Notes: generated from the letters alone by a model not told the origin. A stretch of DNA of 64,000 nucleotides from Janthinobacterium sp. TB1-E2 (GCF_036885605.1 NZ_CP142523.1:3782001-3846000); one strand, 5' to 3'; numbered from the stretch's first letter, positions 8,947-17,762 are shown. Numbers and translations: made by a program.

Positions 8947-9405
8947 TCAGGAAAGCAGGCGCTCGGCCATCATCTCGCCATCGCCGTCGAGTCCCATCTC
9001 GACGAAACCGGCCTGCGCGTACAGTTGCCGGGCACGCGCATTGGCGGGTACATAGTAGAGCACCACCCTGCCCGCGCCGCGCGCGCGCATCTCGGCCAGC
9101 AGCAGGGCCAGGGCCGCCCGGGCAAATCCCTGGCCCTGCCACGGCGCCGCGATCATCAGGCGGTACAGCACATGCGTATCCTGCCGCCCCGCACTGCCCG
9201 GCAGCGCATACATGGCAAAGCCGATCAGTTCGTCGCCGGCATAGATGGCGCGCGCGTGCATGTTGGCATGGCTGGCGGCCAGCGCCAGCGACTCGGCATT
9301 GCTGGCAATAAAATCGCGTTGCGCCGCATGCAGCGGCAGCCCGATGACGGCCTCGGCGTTGGCCGTGCACACGGGACGCAGGGTCAGGGCAGCGTTGACG
9401 GCCAT
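8947..9405 (-). CDS. GNAT-family N-acetyltransferase (BltD-like)
   Basis: A 152-residue single-domain GNAT. The acetyl-CoA pyrophosphate loop is visible as APWQGQGFARAAL and the C-terminal strand as NARARQLYAQAGFVE. The opening LTLRPV and the QRDFIAS segment resemble spermine/spermidine acetyltransferases of the BltD/PaiA type. It would transfer an acetyl group to an amine in the cytoplasm; the substrate is unknown. A second gene of the same subfamily lies at 60055-60522. It is followed upstream by the SseB-like gene on the same strand, only 16 nt away, so the two may be cotranscribed. Confidence 0.85.
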   Translation of the reverse strand: MAVNAALTLRPVCTANAEAVIGLPLHAAQRDFIASNAESLALAASHANMHARAIYAGDELIGFAMYALPGSAGRQDTHVLYRLMIAAPWQGQGFARAALALLLAEMRARGAGRVVLYYVPANARARQLYAQAGFVEMGLDGDGEMMAERLLS

Positions 9406-9421
9406 GCTTTTTTTATTGCGC

Positions 9422-9790
9422 TCAGGCGTTCTGCCCCAGCATGCCGCGGAACCATGCCAGTTGCTCGCGCGTCAGGTAATTGGCGCCATCGCCGTGCAAG
9501 ATCACGATTTCGATCTCGGCGGGAATCGAGGCGACCAATTGCGCACCCGTCACGGGAATCTTCGGAAACGCGATGCCGGCCAGGAAGGCCAGGTCTTCCG
9601 CCACCGTCACGCACTGGCGTTCGGGATTGGGCGACGGCACGAGGAACAGGTCGATCTGCTCGCTCTGCCCACCGATAACGACGTGCAATTGCGCGGCCAG
9701 CAGTTCGGGCAGGATCAGCTCGATGTTATTCTCGGTGCGCGATTGCTGGAAAGCGCTTTTCAGGGGGGTGAGGACAGGAGTAGCGGTCAT
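9422..9790 (-). CDS. SseB-like N-terminal domain protein
   Basis: A 122-residue cytoplasmic protein with the fold-level pattern of the SseB N-terminal domain: a short helix, DLFLVPSPNPER, a helix with AFPKIPVTG and IVILHGDGANYLTREQLAWF. Proteins with this domain are often called 'enhanced serine sensitivity protein', but their biochemical role is unclear. The start is the ATG at 9790; upstream in-frame sequence is low-complexity and unlike the family. It sits 16 nt before the GNAT gene on the same strand. Confidence 0.62.
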   Translation of the reverse strand: MTATPVLTPLKSAFQQSRTENNIELILPELLAAQLHVVIGGQSEQIDLFLVPSPNPERQCVTVAEDLAFLAGIAFPKIPVTGAQLVASIPAEIEIVILHGDGANYLTREQLAWFRGMLGQNA

Positions 9791-9864
9791 GGCAAAGTGA
9801 AAAGATAAAGACGGCGGCAGTGTAGCAGAGGCGCCGCAAGGGACGCGCTCTGCTGGCGCAACGG

Positions 9865-12360
9865 CTACATCTTGTAGTGCAAGGACAGCAGCACGCTGCG
9901 CGGCGCGCCGTAACGCTCCAGCCCGCCCGACCACGCATAGCCGAGCGCCTGGTAATAGCGGCGGTCGAGCACGTTGTCGATATTCAGGCGCAGCTGCAGC
10001 TGCTCGCTGATGCGGTAACCGGCCGTCAGCCCGACGATGGCGTAGCCGCCCTGCCGCGTAAGGTAAGCCGTGTCGCGGCGCTCAATCTTGTCCTGCGCGT
10101 AGACGGAGGCGCCCACATTCCATTGCGCCAGGCTGCCACCCAGCTGTACGTTCGTCATCAGCTTGAACAGCTGCTTCGGTTCGTCCGTGGCGATGCGCTG
10201 GCCGATATTCGCCGCCACGCTGTCCTGCGTGTACTTGGCCAGTACATAGGTGTAGCCGCCCGCGATCTGCCAGCCCGGCAATGGCGAGCCCGACAATTGC
10301 AGATCGACGCCTTCGCTCCGCACCTGCCCGGCCGCACGGGCGCAGTAGATGGCGCCGCCCGTGGGACAATTAAGCTCATCGGCCATGGCGCGATTATTCT
10401 GCTTGATGCGAAACAGCGCGCCGCTGGCATTGAGCCGGCCGCCGAAATACTCGCCCTTGACGCCCACTTCCAGGTTGGTGCCGCTCAACGGCGGCAAGGT
10501 GTTGCCGCGCACGTCCAGCGAACTTTGCGGCTCGAAAATCTGCGTGCCGCTCGCATACACGGAGTGATGCCGGTCCACATCGTAGACGAGGCCTGCGTAC
10601 GGCGTGAATTTCGCATTTTCCGTCAGGCCGCGGCGCCAGGTCGGATTGGTGGCATACCAGCCCGTCACATCCTGCGCATACCAACCGAAGCGCCCGCCCA
10701 GCACCAGGCGCAGCGGATCGGCCAGGCTGAAGTTGCCGGCCGCATACACACCCTTCTCGTCCGTCTTGCGGCCCCAGTTGTAGGGCTCGAACGGCGCGCC
10801 GCGCATCGGGTAGGCGTAGGGATTCCACTGGCGGATATCGATCACGCGCGTGGCAGCGCCTTCCCAGCTCTGGCCCGCGTCCGAATCGTCGTGGCGGTAG
10901 CTGGCGCCGACGATCACGTCGTGCTTGCGGCCGAACCAGGTGACGGGGCCGCTCAGGCGCCAGTCGGCCACGACTTGCTCCGTGTTGTACTTCCAGCCCG
11001 TTTCCGACTGGTTCAGCTTGTATATTTCGCCATCGATGCGGCTGTTGGTGGTATTGCGCGTGCTGGACGAGGCGTCGATGCGCGTGATGGCGAAGCGGCT
11101 GCGCCAGCCCTTGTCGAGCCGCGTTTCCATGTCGGCGAAGAGGACGTTATTGTCGCGTTTCTGGAACGAGTCGGCATTGTTCAAGAAGGTCGACCGGGGC
11201 AAATCCATGTGACGGCCGTCAAGCAAGGTCGGCAAGCCGACAAACACGCCGTCCGTGCGGCTGTGCTGGCGCGAAAAACCGATGCCGGCCGTGGTCGACG
11301 GCGTCAGGTCCGCCTCGACGATCGCATACACGGTGCTGTTCTTGTTGTTGACCACGTCGACGAAACTGTCGCTGTCGCGCCAGCTGGCCGCCACCCTGCC
11401 CCGCACGCTGCCCGACGCATTCAGCGCATTGCTGGCGTCGACCGTCAATTGCCGGTCCTTCCAGCTGCCCAGGTGAGCCGAGGCGTTCAGCAAGGGCGTG
11501 GCCGTGGGGCGCTTGCGTATCATATTGATGCTGCCCGACGGCGCGCCCGCCCCTTCCATCAAGCCCGTGGCGCCGCGCACCACTTCCACCCTGTCGTACA
11601 TCAGCATGTCGGCCGAGACGTTGCGCTCGTTAAAACCCGTGACATCCAACGGCAAACCATCAACGTTGACGTGGCTCAAGGCGAAGCCGCGCGCGAAATA
11701 CGTGGTTTCCTGGTCGGACACGCCTTGCGTCTTGCCATAGATGCCGGGCGTGGCGCGCGCCACGTCCTGCAAGGTGGTCAAATCGAAATCTTCCATTTGC
11801 TGGCGCGAAATAACGCTGACCGTTTGCGGCGTGTGGCGCTGCGACAGGTTCAAGCCCGTGGCCGTCGATATATTACGGGCCGTATACAGCCCCGTGCCTT
11901 CCGTGGCGCGGTCCGCCTCGGCGCTGACGACAACGGCCGGCATGCTGGCAAGTCCCCCATCGGCCGTGCTGGTATTGATCTTGCGCAGCAGGTAATTGCC
12001 GTTGCCACCATCCGCCGCTTCCAGGCCGCTGCCCTGCAGCAGTTTTTGCAAGCCGGCCGTGACGCCATGGCGCCCCTGCAAACCCCGCGTCACCAAGCCG
12101 TCGAGCGCCACACCCTGGGTGGACAGGTTGATTCCGGCGGCGATGGCAAACGCGGGTAAGGCATCGCGCAAGCTGCCGGCGGGAATGTTGTACTCGCGCA
12201 CGTTGGCGGCCGGGCTGGCCTCGGCCGCCACCGCCATGTGCGGCAAGCCGGCGCCGGCCGCGCCCACGGCAAGCAACAGGACCAGCGCGGCGCGCACGGC
12301 GCCGGTGGTGGGATGGAGCGTCATGCGTGCTGCGGTAAAGTTACGGTGCTGCAAAGCCAT
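9865..12360 (-). CDS. TonB-dependent siderophore receptor with N-terminal signalling (STN) domain
   Basis: An 831-residue outer-membrane receptor of the FecA/FpvA class. After a long signal peptide (to about residue 46) comes an STN/secretin-like domain (about 55-110: REYNIPAGSLRDALPAFA), a TonB-box-like stretch (AVVVSAE), the plug domain (RHTPQTVSVISRQQMED, VEVVRGATGLMEGAGAPSG) and a 22-strand barrel. The STN domain is what signals ligand binding to a FecR anti-sigma factor. An AAAGGG site lies 8 nt before the ATG. The last residue is Met (LHYKM) rather than the usual Phe or Trp. The fecR and fecI homologues lie upstream on the same strand beyond a REP-like array, so this is a full cell-surface signalling system for a ferric siderophore. 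The ligand cannot be named. Confidence 0.93.
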   Translation of the reverse strand: MALQHRNFTAARMTLHPTTGAVRAALVLLLAVGAAGAGLPHMAVAAEASPAANVREYNIPAGSLRDALPAFAIAAGINLSTQGVALDGLVTRGLQGRHGVTAGLQKLLQGSGLEAADGGNGNYLLRKINTSTADGGLASMPAVVVSAEADRATEGTGLYTARNISTATGLNLSQRHTPQTVSVISRQQMEDFDLTTLQDVARATPGIYGKTQGVSDQETTYFARGFALSHVNVDGLPLDVTGFNERNVSADMLMYDRVEVVRGATGLMEGAGAPSGSINMIRKRPTATPLLNASAHLGSWKDRQLTVDASNALNASGSVRGRVAASWRDSDSFVDVVNNKNSTVYAIVEADLTPSTTAGIGFSRQHSRTDGVFVGLPTLLDGRHMDLPRSTFLNNADSFQKRDNNVLFADMETRLDKGWRSRFAITRIDASSSTRNTTNSRIDGEIYKLNQSETGWKYNTEQVVADWRLSGPVTWFGRKHDVIVGASYRHDDSDAGQSWEGAATRVIDIRQWNPYAYPMRGAPFEPYNWGRKTDEKGVYAAGNFSLADPLRLVLGGRFGWYAQDVTGWYATNPTWRRGLTENAKFTPYAGLVYDVDRHHSVYASGTQIFEPQSSLDVRGNTLPPLSGTNLEVGVKGEYFGGRLNASGALFRIKQNNRAMADELNCPTGGAIYCARAAGQVRSEGVDLQLSGSPLPGWQIAGGYTYVLAKYTQDSVAANIGQRIATDEPKQLFKLMTNVQLGGSLAQWNVGASVYAQDKIERRDTAYLTRQGGYAIVGLTAGYRISEQLQLRLNIDNVLDRRYYQALGYAWSGGLERYGAPRSVLLSLHYKM

Positions 12361-12402
12361 GTGGACCCTTTCGATGGTTCGGATTGTTCGTTCTCTACCT
12401 TG

Positions 12403-12427
12403 TATGACGAAGCAATCCGGAAAAAGG
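12403..12427 (-). promoter_or_regulatory. Candidate FecI-type ECF promoter for the TonB receptor
   Basis: Reading on the minus strand, TCCCTTTTTCCGG is followed by ATTGC and TTCGTCA, some 45-60 nt before the receptor start. ECF promoters of the FecI group often carry a CGTC-like -10. The match is by eye, and other placements are possible. Confidence 0.3.
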
Positions 12428-12475
12428 GACAGGGGAAATGCAAAATAAGCGGCGCGCGTCGGCTTGGCGGAACAT

Positions 12476-12508
12476 CGTAGGTCGGCTTAACGGGGCGCAG
12501 CCGCGCGT
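12476..12508. repeat. REP-like palindrome, unit 4, with a deleted arm
   Basis: Starts CGTAGGTCGGCTTAACGGGG like the full unit at 12594-12636, but breaks off after GCGCGTA and lacks the AGCCGACAAGA arm. Compared with the other copy, an 11-nt segment is missing. Confidence 0.72.
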
Positions 12509-12524
12509 ACCAGCCAACGTTGCC

Positions 12525-12559
12525 TGTCGGCTTACGCCCTGCGGGCTAAGCCGACCTAC
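12525..12559. repeat. REP-like palindrome, unit 5
   Basis: TGTCGGCTTACGCCC and GGGCTAAGCCGACCTAC form a near-perfect inverted repeat. It is identical to the unit at 12654-12688 and in the opposite orientation to units 4 and 6. Confidence 0.78.
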
Positions 12560-12593
12560 ACAAGCACACCAAGCTGCTCATATCCGCACAAAC

Positions 12594-12636
12594 CGTAGGT
12601 CGGCTTAGCGGGGCACAGCCGCGCGTAAGCCGACAA
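12594..12636. repeat. REP-like palindrome, unit 6
   Basis: Full-length copy: CGTAGGTCGGCTTAGCGGGG, a CACAGCCGCG centre and CGTAAGCCGACAAG. The outer arms pair over TCGGCTTA/TAAGCCGA. Confidence 0.78.
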
Positions 12637-12653
12637 GACCAGCCAACGTTGCC

Positions 12654-12688
12654 TGTCGGCTTACGCCCTGCGGGCTAAGCCGACCTAC
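12654..12688. repeat. REP-like palindrome, unit 7
   Basis: Same sequence as unit 5. Units 5 and 7 lie inside a 52-bp perfect direct repeat (12509-12560 and 12638-12689) with a period of 129 bp. Confidence 0.78.
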
Positions 12689-12699
12689 AAGACCCGCCA

Positions 12700-12715
12700 C
12701 GCGTAAGCCGACAAG
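12700..12715. repeat. REP-like half unit, unit 8
   Basis: CGCGTAAGCCGACAAG, a single arm of the same palindrome, directly after the fecR stop codon on the minus strand. It looks like a decayed or truncated copy. Confidence 0.6.
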
Positions 12716-12716
12716 C

Positions 12717-13685
12717 TCAAGCCGCCTCGACGCTGATCCAGTAGCGCGTGCGGTACGCCAGCCGGATCGGCAAGGAGCGCTGCAGCAAGAGCAGGATGTT
12801 GTCGGGGGCGTTCAACTGGAAGATGCCGTCCACGGGCAGGGCCGCCAGCGCGGGATCGCAGCGCAGCACCCCATAGCGATAGCGCGCCACCTGTTCCAGC
12901 AACTCGCCCAGCGGCATGCGTTCGGCGATCAGCACGCCCCGCAGCCAGGCGTCCGCATGCGATGCCAGCGGCGTCAAGGCGGAAACGGCCACGTCATCGA
13001 AACTGCCCTGCCGCCCCGCATCGATCCTGCGCAAGGCGTCGGGCGCTTGCGATGGCGCGATCTCGACGGCGCCCTCGCTGACGCTGACCTCGGTGCGCGG
13101 CGCCAGCATGGTACCGCGCTGGCGCACGCTGAAGTGCGTGCCCAGCGCGCGCACAGCGCCATTGCTGCTGCGCACGAGGAAGGGGCGCGCGGGCACGGCT
13201 GCGTCGTGCGCCGTGGCAACATGGATTTCCCCTGCATGCAAGTCCACCAGCCGTGCCGTGCCGTCAAAGCGCACGTCGATGGCCGTGTCCGTATTGAGCA
13301 CCAGTTGCGTGCCGTCGGGTAATGTCATGTGGCGGATTTCGCCCCTGGCCGTGCGGATGCCGGCGCGCCACGCTTGCCACGGTGCCGACTGGCTGGCCAG
13401 CCACAGGGCCGGCCCGGCCGCGATCAGCCCGGCCAAGCCGTAAAGCACGGCGCGCCGCTGCGGCGAATGCGGCGCCGCGTCCGCCGTCTGGCGCAGAGCG
13501 GGCGGCACGCTGGCCAGGGTGCTGCACACCAGCTCGGCCCGCTGCCACGCCAGTTCATGCGTGGGATCGCTGGCGCGCCAGGCCTGGAACGCTTGCTGCT
13601 CGTCGGAAGTCAAAGCGCCCCCGTGCAGGCGCACCAGCCATTGCGCCGCCGCCCGGGCCGCGCGGGGATCGATGGCCACGTTCAC
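12717..13685 (-). CDS. FecR-family anti-sigma regulator
   Basis: A 322-residue inner-membrane sigma regulator. The N-terminal cytoplasmic DUF4880-like part (about 1-60: AAQWLVRLHGG, FQAWRASDPTHELAWQR) precedes one transmembrane helix (about 80-97, YGLAGLIAAGPALWLA). The periplasmic FecR domain has GEIRHMTLPDGTQLVLNTDTA and a C-terminal STN-like part. It receives the signal from the receptor's STN domain and controls the adjacent sigma factor. Its ATG overlaps the sigma stop as ATGA, so the two are translationally coupled. Confidence 0.93.
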   Translation of the reverse strand: MNVAIDPRAARAAAQWLVRLHGGALTSDEQQAFQAWRASDPTHELAWQRAELVCSTLASVPPALRQTADAAPHSPQRRAVLYGLAGLIAAGPALWLASQSAPWQAWRAGIRTARGEIRHMTLPDGTQLVLNTDTAIDVRFDGTARLVDLHAGEIHVATAHDAAVPARPFLVRSSNGAVRALGTHFSVRQRGTMLAPRTEVSVSEGAVEIAPSQAPDALRRIDAGRQGSFDDVAVSALTPLASHADAWLRGVLIAERMPLGELLEQVARYRYGVLRCDPALAALPVDGIFQLNAPDNILLLLQRSLPIRLAYRTRYWISVEAA

Positions 13686-14188
13686 AGGATCAACAGAATG
13701 CAGCGCTCGAACGCCTGCACCATATAGCGCTTGATGCTACGCTCGCTCACGGCCAGGCGCCGGGCGATTTCCCCGTAGCCGAGGCCATCGACATGGGCCA
13801 GCAGGAAGGCGCTGCGCACGAGCGGCGGCAAGCCGTCGAGCATGGCATCGATGCGCTGCAGAGCTTCACGCACGAGCAGCCGCTCTTCCGGCGATTGCAT
13901 CAGCAATTCAGGTTGCTGCGCCAGCGTTTCCAGCCAGGCCTGCTCCAGCGAGAGGCGCCGGTAATGGTCGATCAGCAGGCGCTGCGCCACGGTCGTCAGG
14001 TAGGCGCGCGGCTCGCGCAAGCTTTGCCGGTTCTCCGGCGGCGCCATCAGCAGGCGCACGAAGGTATCGTGCGCCAGGTCGGCCGCATGGTCGGCGCACT
14101 GCAGCTTGGCGCGCAGCCAGCGCATCAGCCAGCCGTGGTGGCTGCTGTAGATGCCGGCTATCGACTCGCTGGACTGCGCAATGTTCAC
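13682..14188 (-). CDS. FecI-like ECF sigma factor
   Basis: A 168-residue extracytoplasmic-function sigma factor. Region 2 (about 15-80) has AADLAHDTFVRLLMAP and AYLTTVAQRLLIDHYRR; region 4 (about 110-160) has PPLVRSAFLLAHVDGLGYGEIARRLAVSERSIKRYM, here given as consecutive motif pieces LGYGEIARRL and SERSIKRYM. The start is a GTG at 14188 with GGAG 5 nt upstream; longer in-frame extensions read into non-family sequence. It directs transcription of the receptor gene when ferric siderophore is bound. A Fur box lies 39 nt upstream, so the operon is iron-repressed. Confidence 0.92.
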   Translation of the reverse strand: MNIAQSSESIAGIYSSHHGWLMRWLRAKLQCADHAADLAHDTFVRLLMAPPENRQSLREPRAYLTTVAQRLLIDHYRRLSLEQAWLETLAQQPELLMQSPEERLLVREALQRIDAMLDGLPPLVRSAFLLAHVDGLGYGEIARRLAVSERSIKRYMVQAFERCILLIL

Positions 14189-14226
14189 TGGGACTCCGAT
14201 GCGCGCAAGGCAAGGCGCGGCTAATT

Positions 14227-14245
14227 GATAATAATTCTCATTATC
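14227..14245 (-). promoter_or_regulatory. Fur box upstream of the FecI-like gene
   Basis: GATAATAATTCTCATTATC matches 16 of 19 positions of the classical Fur consensus GATAATGATAATCATTATC, with both outer hexamers intact. It lies 39-57 nt before the sigma factor GTG, where Fur-Fe(II) would block the promoter. The neighbouring fecI-fecR genes make iron control the expected function. Confidence 0.88.
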
Positions 14246-14322
14246 ACAAATCATTGCCTCCGGCGTCAATGCCGGCGCCCGCCTATCCCAGGAAACTGTT
14301 GTTTCAGCGTGGCTGCAATCTT

Positions 14323-14805
14323 CTAGCGGTCGGTATACAAGCTCTTCATCACCATGCCGCCGCGCATTTTCTTCGCGCCCGGCGCCAGCCCCGCCGGACA
14401 AGCGCCCTGAAACACGGCCGCCAGTTCCGTGCGCTGCACCTCGCTCTTGCCATTGACTTGCACGGTGGTGTCGGCACTCAAGGTATATGCCTTGGCCAGG
14501 TCTCCCTTGAAGGTGCCGGCCAGCCTGGCGTCCGGGCAGCTGGACGTAAATTGGTAACTGTCGCCCTGGCGGCTTTGCGACTCGATCTTGCATTCCTGCT
14601 CGAAGCCGGACCACAGGTCGTCGTCGATCAGGCGGTCGCGCGCGTGGTCGACGCAGATTTCCCAGGAAAATGGCGAGGTGGCGGGCGTCACCTTCCACAG
14701 CCCCGTGGCGCGTTGCAAGCGCTGCACAGGCTCGGCCGCCGAAGCGAACGTGGCCGCGCACAGGGGGAAAATAGTCATCAGGAGCAAGGTGGCGCTACGC
14801 TTCAT
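14323..14805 (-). CDS. DUF3617 exported protein
   Basis: A 160-residue exported protein with a signal peptide (MKRSATLLLMTIFPLCAATFASA, cleavage about 24). The body has GLWKVTPATSPFSWEICVD and spaced cysteines (ICVD, QECKIE, SSCPD, GACPAG), the layout of the DUF3617 family of periplasmic proteins of unknown role. The second of two close ATGs is chosen because AGAGGA abuts the first but is spaced about 6 nt from the second. It is convergent with no neighbour and probably monocistronic. Confidence 0.75.
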   Translation of the reverse strand: MKRSATLLLMTIFPLCAATFASAAEPVQRLQRATGLWKVTPATSPFSWEICVDHARDRLIDDDLWSGFEQECKIESQSRQGDSYQFTSSCPDARLAGTFKGDLAKAYTLSADTTVQVNGKSEVQRTELAAVFQGACPAGLAPGAKKMRGGMVMKSLYTDR

Positions 14806-14865
14806 GGGCATTCCTCTAGCTAAAAGTTTGAATATAGCAAAGAGGAATGCGCGCAGGCCACACGC

Positions 14866-15036
14866 TTAGCCGTGCACCTCGGGCCTTGCGGCCAGTACGA
14901 AGGGAATGGCAAACGGCCCCAGGAAAGTCACCAGAACGGCACGGATGGCCGTTATTCGTAAGGCGCGGCGTTTGGCGATGAAGAGGCAGGCGAAGGCCGA
15001 CAGCGACCAGATCAAGGCAGGCAGGTACTCGGTCAT
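14866..15036 (-). CDS. Small membrane protein, 56 residues
   Basis: A short frame with GGAG 6 nt before the ATG at 15036. It encodes MTEYLPALIWSLSAFACLF, a basic loop (AKRRALRI) and a second hydrophobic stretch (AVLVTFLGPFAIPFVLAA), so two membrane helices are likely. I recognise no family. It lies between pyk and the DUF3617 gene on the same strand. The clear ribosome-binding site and helical pattern favour a real gene over chance. Confidence 0.55.
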   Translation of the reverse strand: MTEYLPALIWSLSAFACLFIAKRRALRITAIRAVLVTFLGPFAIPFVLAARPEVHG

Positions 15037-15148
15037 CATGAACTCCGGAGGTGCCCTGGAAGGACAGAAAACCATGCTGACACGGAAATGCGGCCACCGC
15101 AATGGCAGATTGGACATCTGCTTTGCGGTGGATAGGGTCGTAATACGA

Positions 15149-16609
15149 TCAGTGCTGGCCGATCTTCATGATTTTCAGCGCATTCGTGCCGCCAACCTTG
15201 CCCATCGGCTCGCCCCAGGTCAGCACGACGGTGTCGCCCTTGGCCACGACTTTATGTTCGACCAACAAATCTTCCGCCTGCTGCAAGACCTTGTCGCGGT
15301 CCGTGCCGGACGTCAGTTCCAGGGTACTGACGTTGCGGTACAGGGCCAGCTTGCGGCGCGTGCCCACGCTCGGGGTCAGGGCGACGATCGGGATGTCGAT
15401 GTTGCAGCGGCTCATCCACAAGGCTGTGGAGCCCGATTCCGTCAGGGTGGCGATGGCTTTCACGCGCAGGTGATGGGCCGTAAACAGGGCGCCATACGCG
15501 ATCGACTGGTCGATGCGCGAGAAGGTGGCGTTGAGGAAATCGGCGTCCAGCTTGCAGGTATCCCACTTTTCCGCATCCAGGCAGATGGCGGCCATCGCCT
15601 CCACCGTTTCGATCGGGTAACGGCCCGACGCCGTTTCTGCCGACGTCATGACGGCATCCGTGCCATCGAGCACGGCATTGGCCACGTCGGACACTTCCGC
15701 GCGGGTCGGCACGGCGTTGACGATCATCGATTCCATCATCTGCGTGGCCGTAATCGCCAGCTTGTTCGATGCGCGCGCCATCTTGATCATGCGCTTTTGC
15801 AAGGCCGGCACGGCCGCATTGCCCACTTCCACGGCCAGGTCGCCACGGGCCACCATGATGCCGTCGGAAGCGTCGAGAATTTCCTGCAGCGCAGGAATGG
15901 CTTCCGCGCGCTCGATCTTGGCGATCATCATCGGCTTGTGGTCCCATGCTTCGCCGGCGATATTGGCCAGCTGGCGCGCCATGACCATGTCGGTGGCGTT
16001 TTTCGGAAAGGACACGGCCACGTAATCGGCCTGGAAGCTCATCGCCGTTTTCACGTCTTCCATGTCTTTCGCCGTCAGGGCCGGCGCCGACAAGCCGCCG
16101 CCCTGGCGGTTGATACCCTTGTTGTTCGACAACTCCCCGCCAATCTTGACGGTCGTATGGATTTCGCTGCCGACGACTTTGTCGACCGTCAGCACGATCA
16201 GGCCATCGTTGAGCAGCAGCACATCGGCCGTGCGCAAGTCGCGCGGCAATTCCTTGTAGTCGAGGCCGCAGCGCTCGATGTTGCCCAGTTCGCCGTTCTC
16301 GCCCCATTTCGCGTCGAGGATGAACTTGGCGCCGTTTTCCAGGAAAATCTTGCCTTCTTCAAACTTGCCGACGCGAATTTTCGGGCCTTGCAAGTCGGCC
16401 ATGATGGCCACTTCGCGGCCGCACAGGGCAGCCGCTTCACGCACCATGCGGGCGCGGTCGATATGGTCTTGCGCCTTGCCATGCGAAAAGTTCAGGCGCA
16501 CGACGTCGACGCCGGCCTTGAACATGCGGACCAGGGTATCGATATCGTTCGAAGCGGGGCCGATGGTGGAAACGATCTTGGTGGCGCGTTGCTGTACTTG
16601 CATGGTCAT
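15149..16609 (-). CDS. pyk: Pyruvate kinase
   Basis: A 486-residue pyruvate kinase, which converts phosphoenolpyruvate and ADP to pyruvate and ATP. Visible signatures are TKIVSTIGPAS at the start, RLNFSHG, the active-site block MIAKIERAEAI with the catalytic Lys, GIMVARGDLAVEVG and ITATQMMESMI, then the C-terminal domain with TESGSTALWMSR and VLTWGEPMG. The length is usual for bacterial enzymes. Two ATGs lie close together (16609 and 16603); either could be used. It lies directly downstream of gap on the same strand, 86 nt away, and probably shares its transcript. Confidence 0.95.
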   Translation of the reverse strand: MTMQVQQRATKIVSTIGPASNDIDTLVRMFKAGVDVVRLNFSHGKAQDHIDRARMVREAAALCGREVAIMADLQGPKIRVGKFEEGKIFLENGAKFILDAKWGENGELGNIERCGLDYKELPRDLRTADVLLLNDGLIVLTVDKVVGSEIHTTVKIGGELSNNKGINRQGGGLSAPALTAKDMEDVKTAMSFQADYVAVSFPKNATDMVMARQLANIAGEAWDHKPMMIAKIERAEAIPALQEILDASDGIMVARGDLAVEVGNAAVPALQKRMIKMARASNKLAITATQMMESMIVNAVPTRAEVSDVANAVLDGTDAVMTSAETASGRYPIETVEAMAAICLDAEKWDTCKLDADFLNATFSRIDQSIAYGALFTAHHLRVKAIATLTESGSTALWMSRCNIDIPIVALTPSVGTRRKLALYRNVSTLELTSGTDRDKVLQQAEDLLVEHKVVAKGDTVVLTWGEPMGKVGGTNALKIMKIGQH

Positions 16610-16695
16610 GGTTGCTGCTTTCTAAAATAAGTTGCTACAAGGGCCAGCCTTGTGGGCCGGCCGTCCTGGTGCGCTGGATCAGCGGTACTACGTTC

Positions 16696-17706
16696 TTACC
16701 TGGCCGCCATCAGGGCGACCGTCGTGTCGAGCATGCGGTTCGAGAAGCCCCACTCGTTGTCGTACCACGACGACACTTTCACGAGGCGGCCCGAAACCTT
16801 GGTCAGGGTCGAATCGAAATTCGACGAGGCCGGGTTGTGGTTGAAATCGATGGAAACAAGCGGTTCCGTCTGGTAAGTCAGGATGCCCTTCAGCGCGCCT
16901 TCCGACGCCGTTTTCAGCAAGGCATTCACCTCTTCCACCGTCGTATCGCGCTTGGCGATGAACGACAGGTCGACCAGCGAGACGTTGATCGTCGGCACGC
17001 GGATGGCGAAACCATCGAGCTTGCCATTGAGTTCCGGCAAGACCAGGCCGACGGCGGCAGCCGCGCCCGTCTTGGTGGGAATCATCGAATGCGTGGCCGA
17101 ACGGGCGCGGCGCAAGTCCTCATGCATCACGTCGGACAGCACCTGGTCGTTCGTGTAGGCGTGCACGGTGGTCATCAAGCCCGATTCGATGCCGATGGCG
17201 TCGTTGATAGGTTTGACCAGTGGCGCCAGGCAATTCGTCGTGCACGAGGCATTCGAGATGACCGTGTCCGTGGCTTTCAGCACGTGCTGGTTGACGCCGA
17301 ACACGATGGTGGCGTCCACGTCCTTGCCACCCGGCGCGGAAATGATGACTTTTTTCGCCCCGCCCTTCAGGTGGGCCGACGCTTTTTCCTTGGTCGTGAA
17401 GAAACCCGTGCATTCGAGCACCACGTCGACACCGAGCTCGCCCCACGGAATCAGGGCCGGGTCGCGCTGCGCGAAGACGCGGATGCGGTCGCCATTGACG
17501 AGCATATTGTCGCCGTCGATGGTGACGACGCCGGGAAACTTGCCGTGCACCGTGTCGTAGCGCGTCAAATGCGCATTCGACTTGGCGTCGCCCAGGTCGT
17601 TGATGGCGACGATCTCGATATCCTGTTGCTTGCCGCCTTCATAAAACGCGCGCAAGACGTTGCGGCCGATGCGGCCATAGCCATTGATGGCAACTTTGAT
17701 GGTCAT
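16696..17706 (-). CDS. gap: Glyceraldehyde-3-phosphate dehydrogenase, type I
   Basis: A 336-residue NAD-dependent glycolytic enzyme that oxidises glyceraldehyde 3-phosphate to 1,3-bisphosphoglycerate. The Rossmann motif [10 protein letters not shown] is at residues 7-16, and the catalytic Cys155 sits in [12 protein letters not shown]. The C-terminal [12 protein letters not shown] is present. The start is the ATG at 17706 with AAGGAG 5-6 nt upstream, rather than an upstream in-frame ATG at 17757. It lies between ppc and pyk. Confidence 0.95.
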   Translation of the reverse strand: MTIKVAINGYGRIGRNVLRAFYEGGKQQDIEIVAINDLGDAKSNAHLTRYDTVHGKFPGVVTIDGDNMLVNGDRIRVFAQRDPALIPWGELGVDVVLECTGFFTTKEKASAHLKGGAKKVIISAPGGKDVDATIVFGVNQHVLKATDTVISNASCTTNCLAPLVKPINDAIGIESGLMTTVHAYTNDQVLSDVMHEDLRRARSATHSMIPTKTGAAAAVGLVLPELNGKLDGFAIRVPTINVSLVDLSFIAKRDTTVEEVNALLKTASEGALKGILTYQTEPLVSIDFNHNPASSNFDSTLTKVSGRLVKVSSWYDNEWGFSNRMLDTTVALMAAR

Positions 17707-17762
17707 GCTGTCTCCTTGATGTTTTCTGCTGAGTTCGTAAAGCCACCCAAAGTGCAACTGCT

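Larger units (their letters stand above)
12361..12716. other. Intergenic region between TonB receptor and fecR, promoter plus REP-like array
   Basis: The 115 bases next to the receptor start should hold its FecI-type promoter; on the minus strand they contain CCGGATTGCTTCGTC (12405-12419), a possible ECF -35/-10 region. The rest (12476-12715) is a dense array of REP-like palindromes, described separately. No gene is present. Confidence 0.6.

Noticed and set aside
9877-12159. A 760-codon plus-strand frame across the TonB receptor
   Set aside because: Antisense shadow; the minus-strand receptor has signal peptide, STN, plug and barrel motifs.
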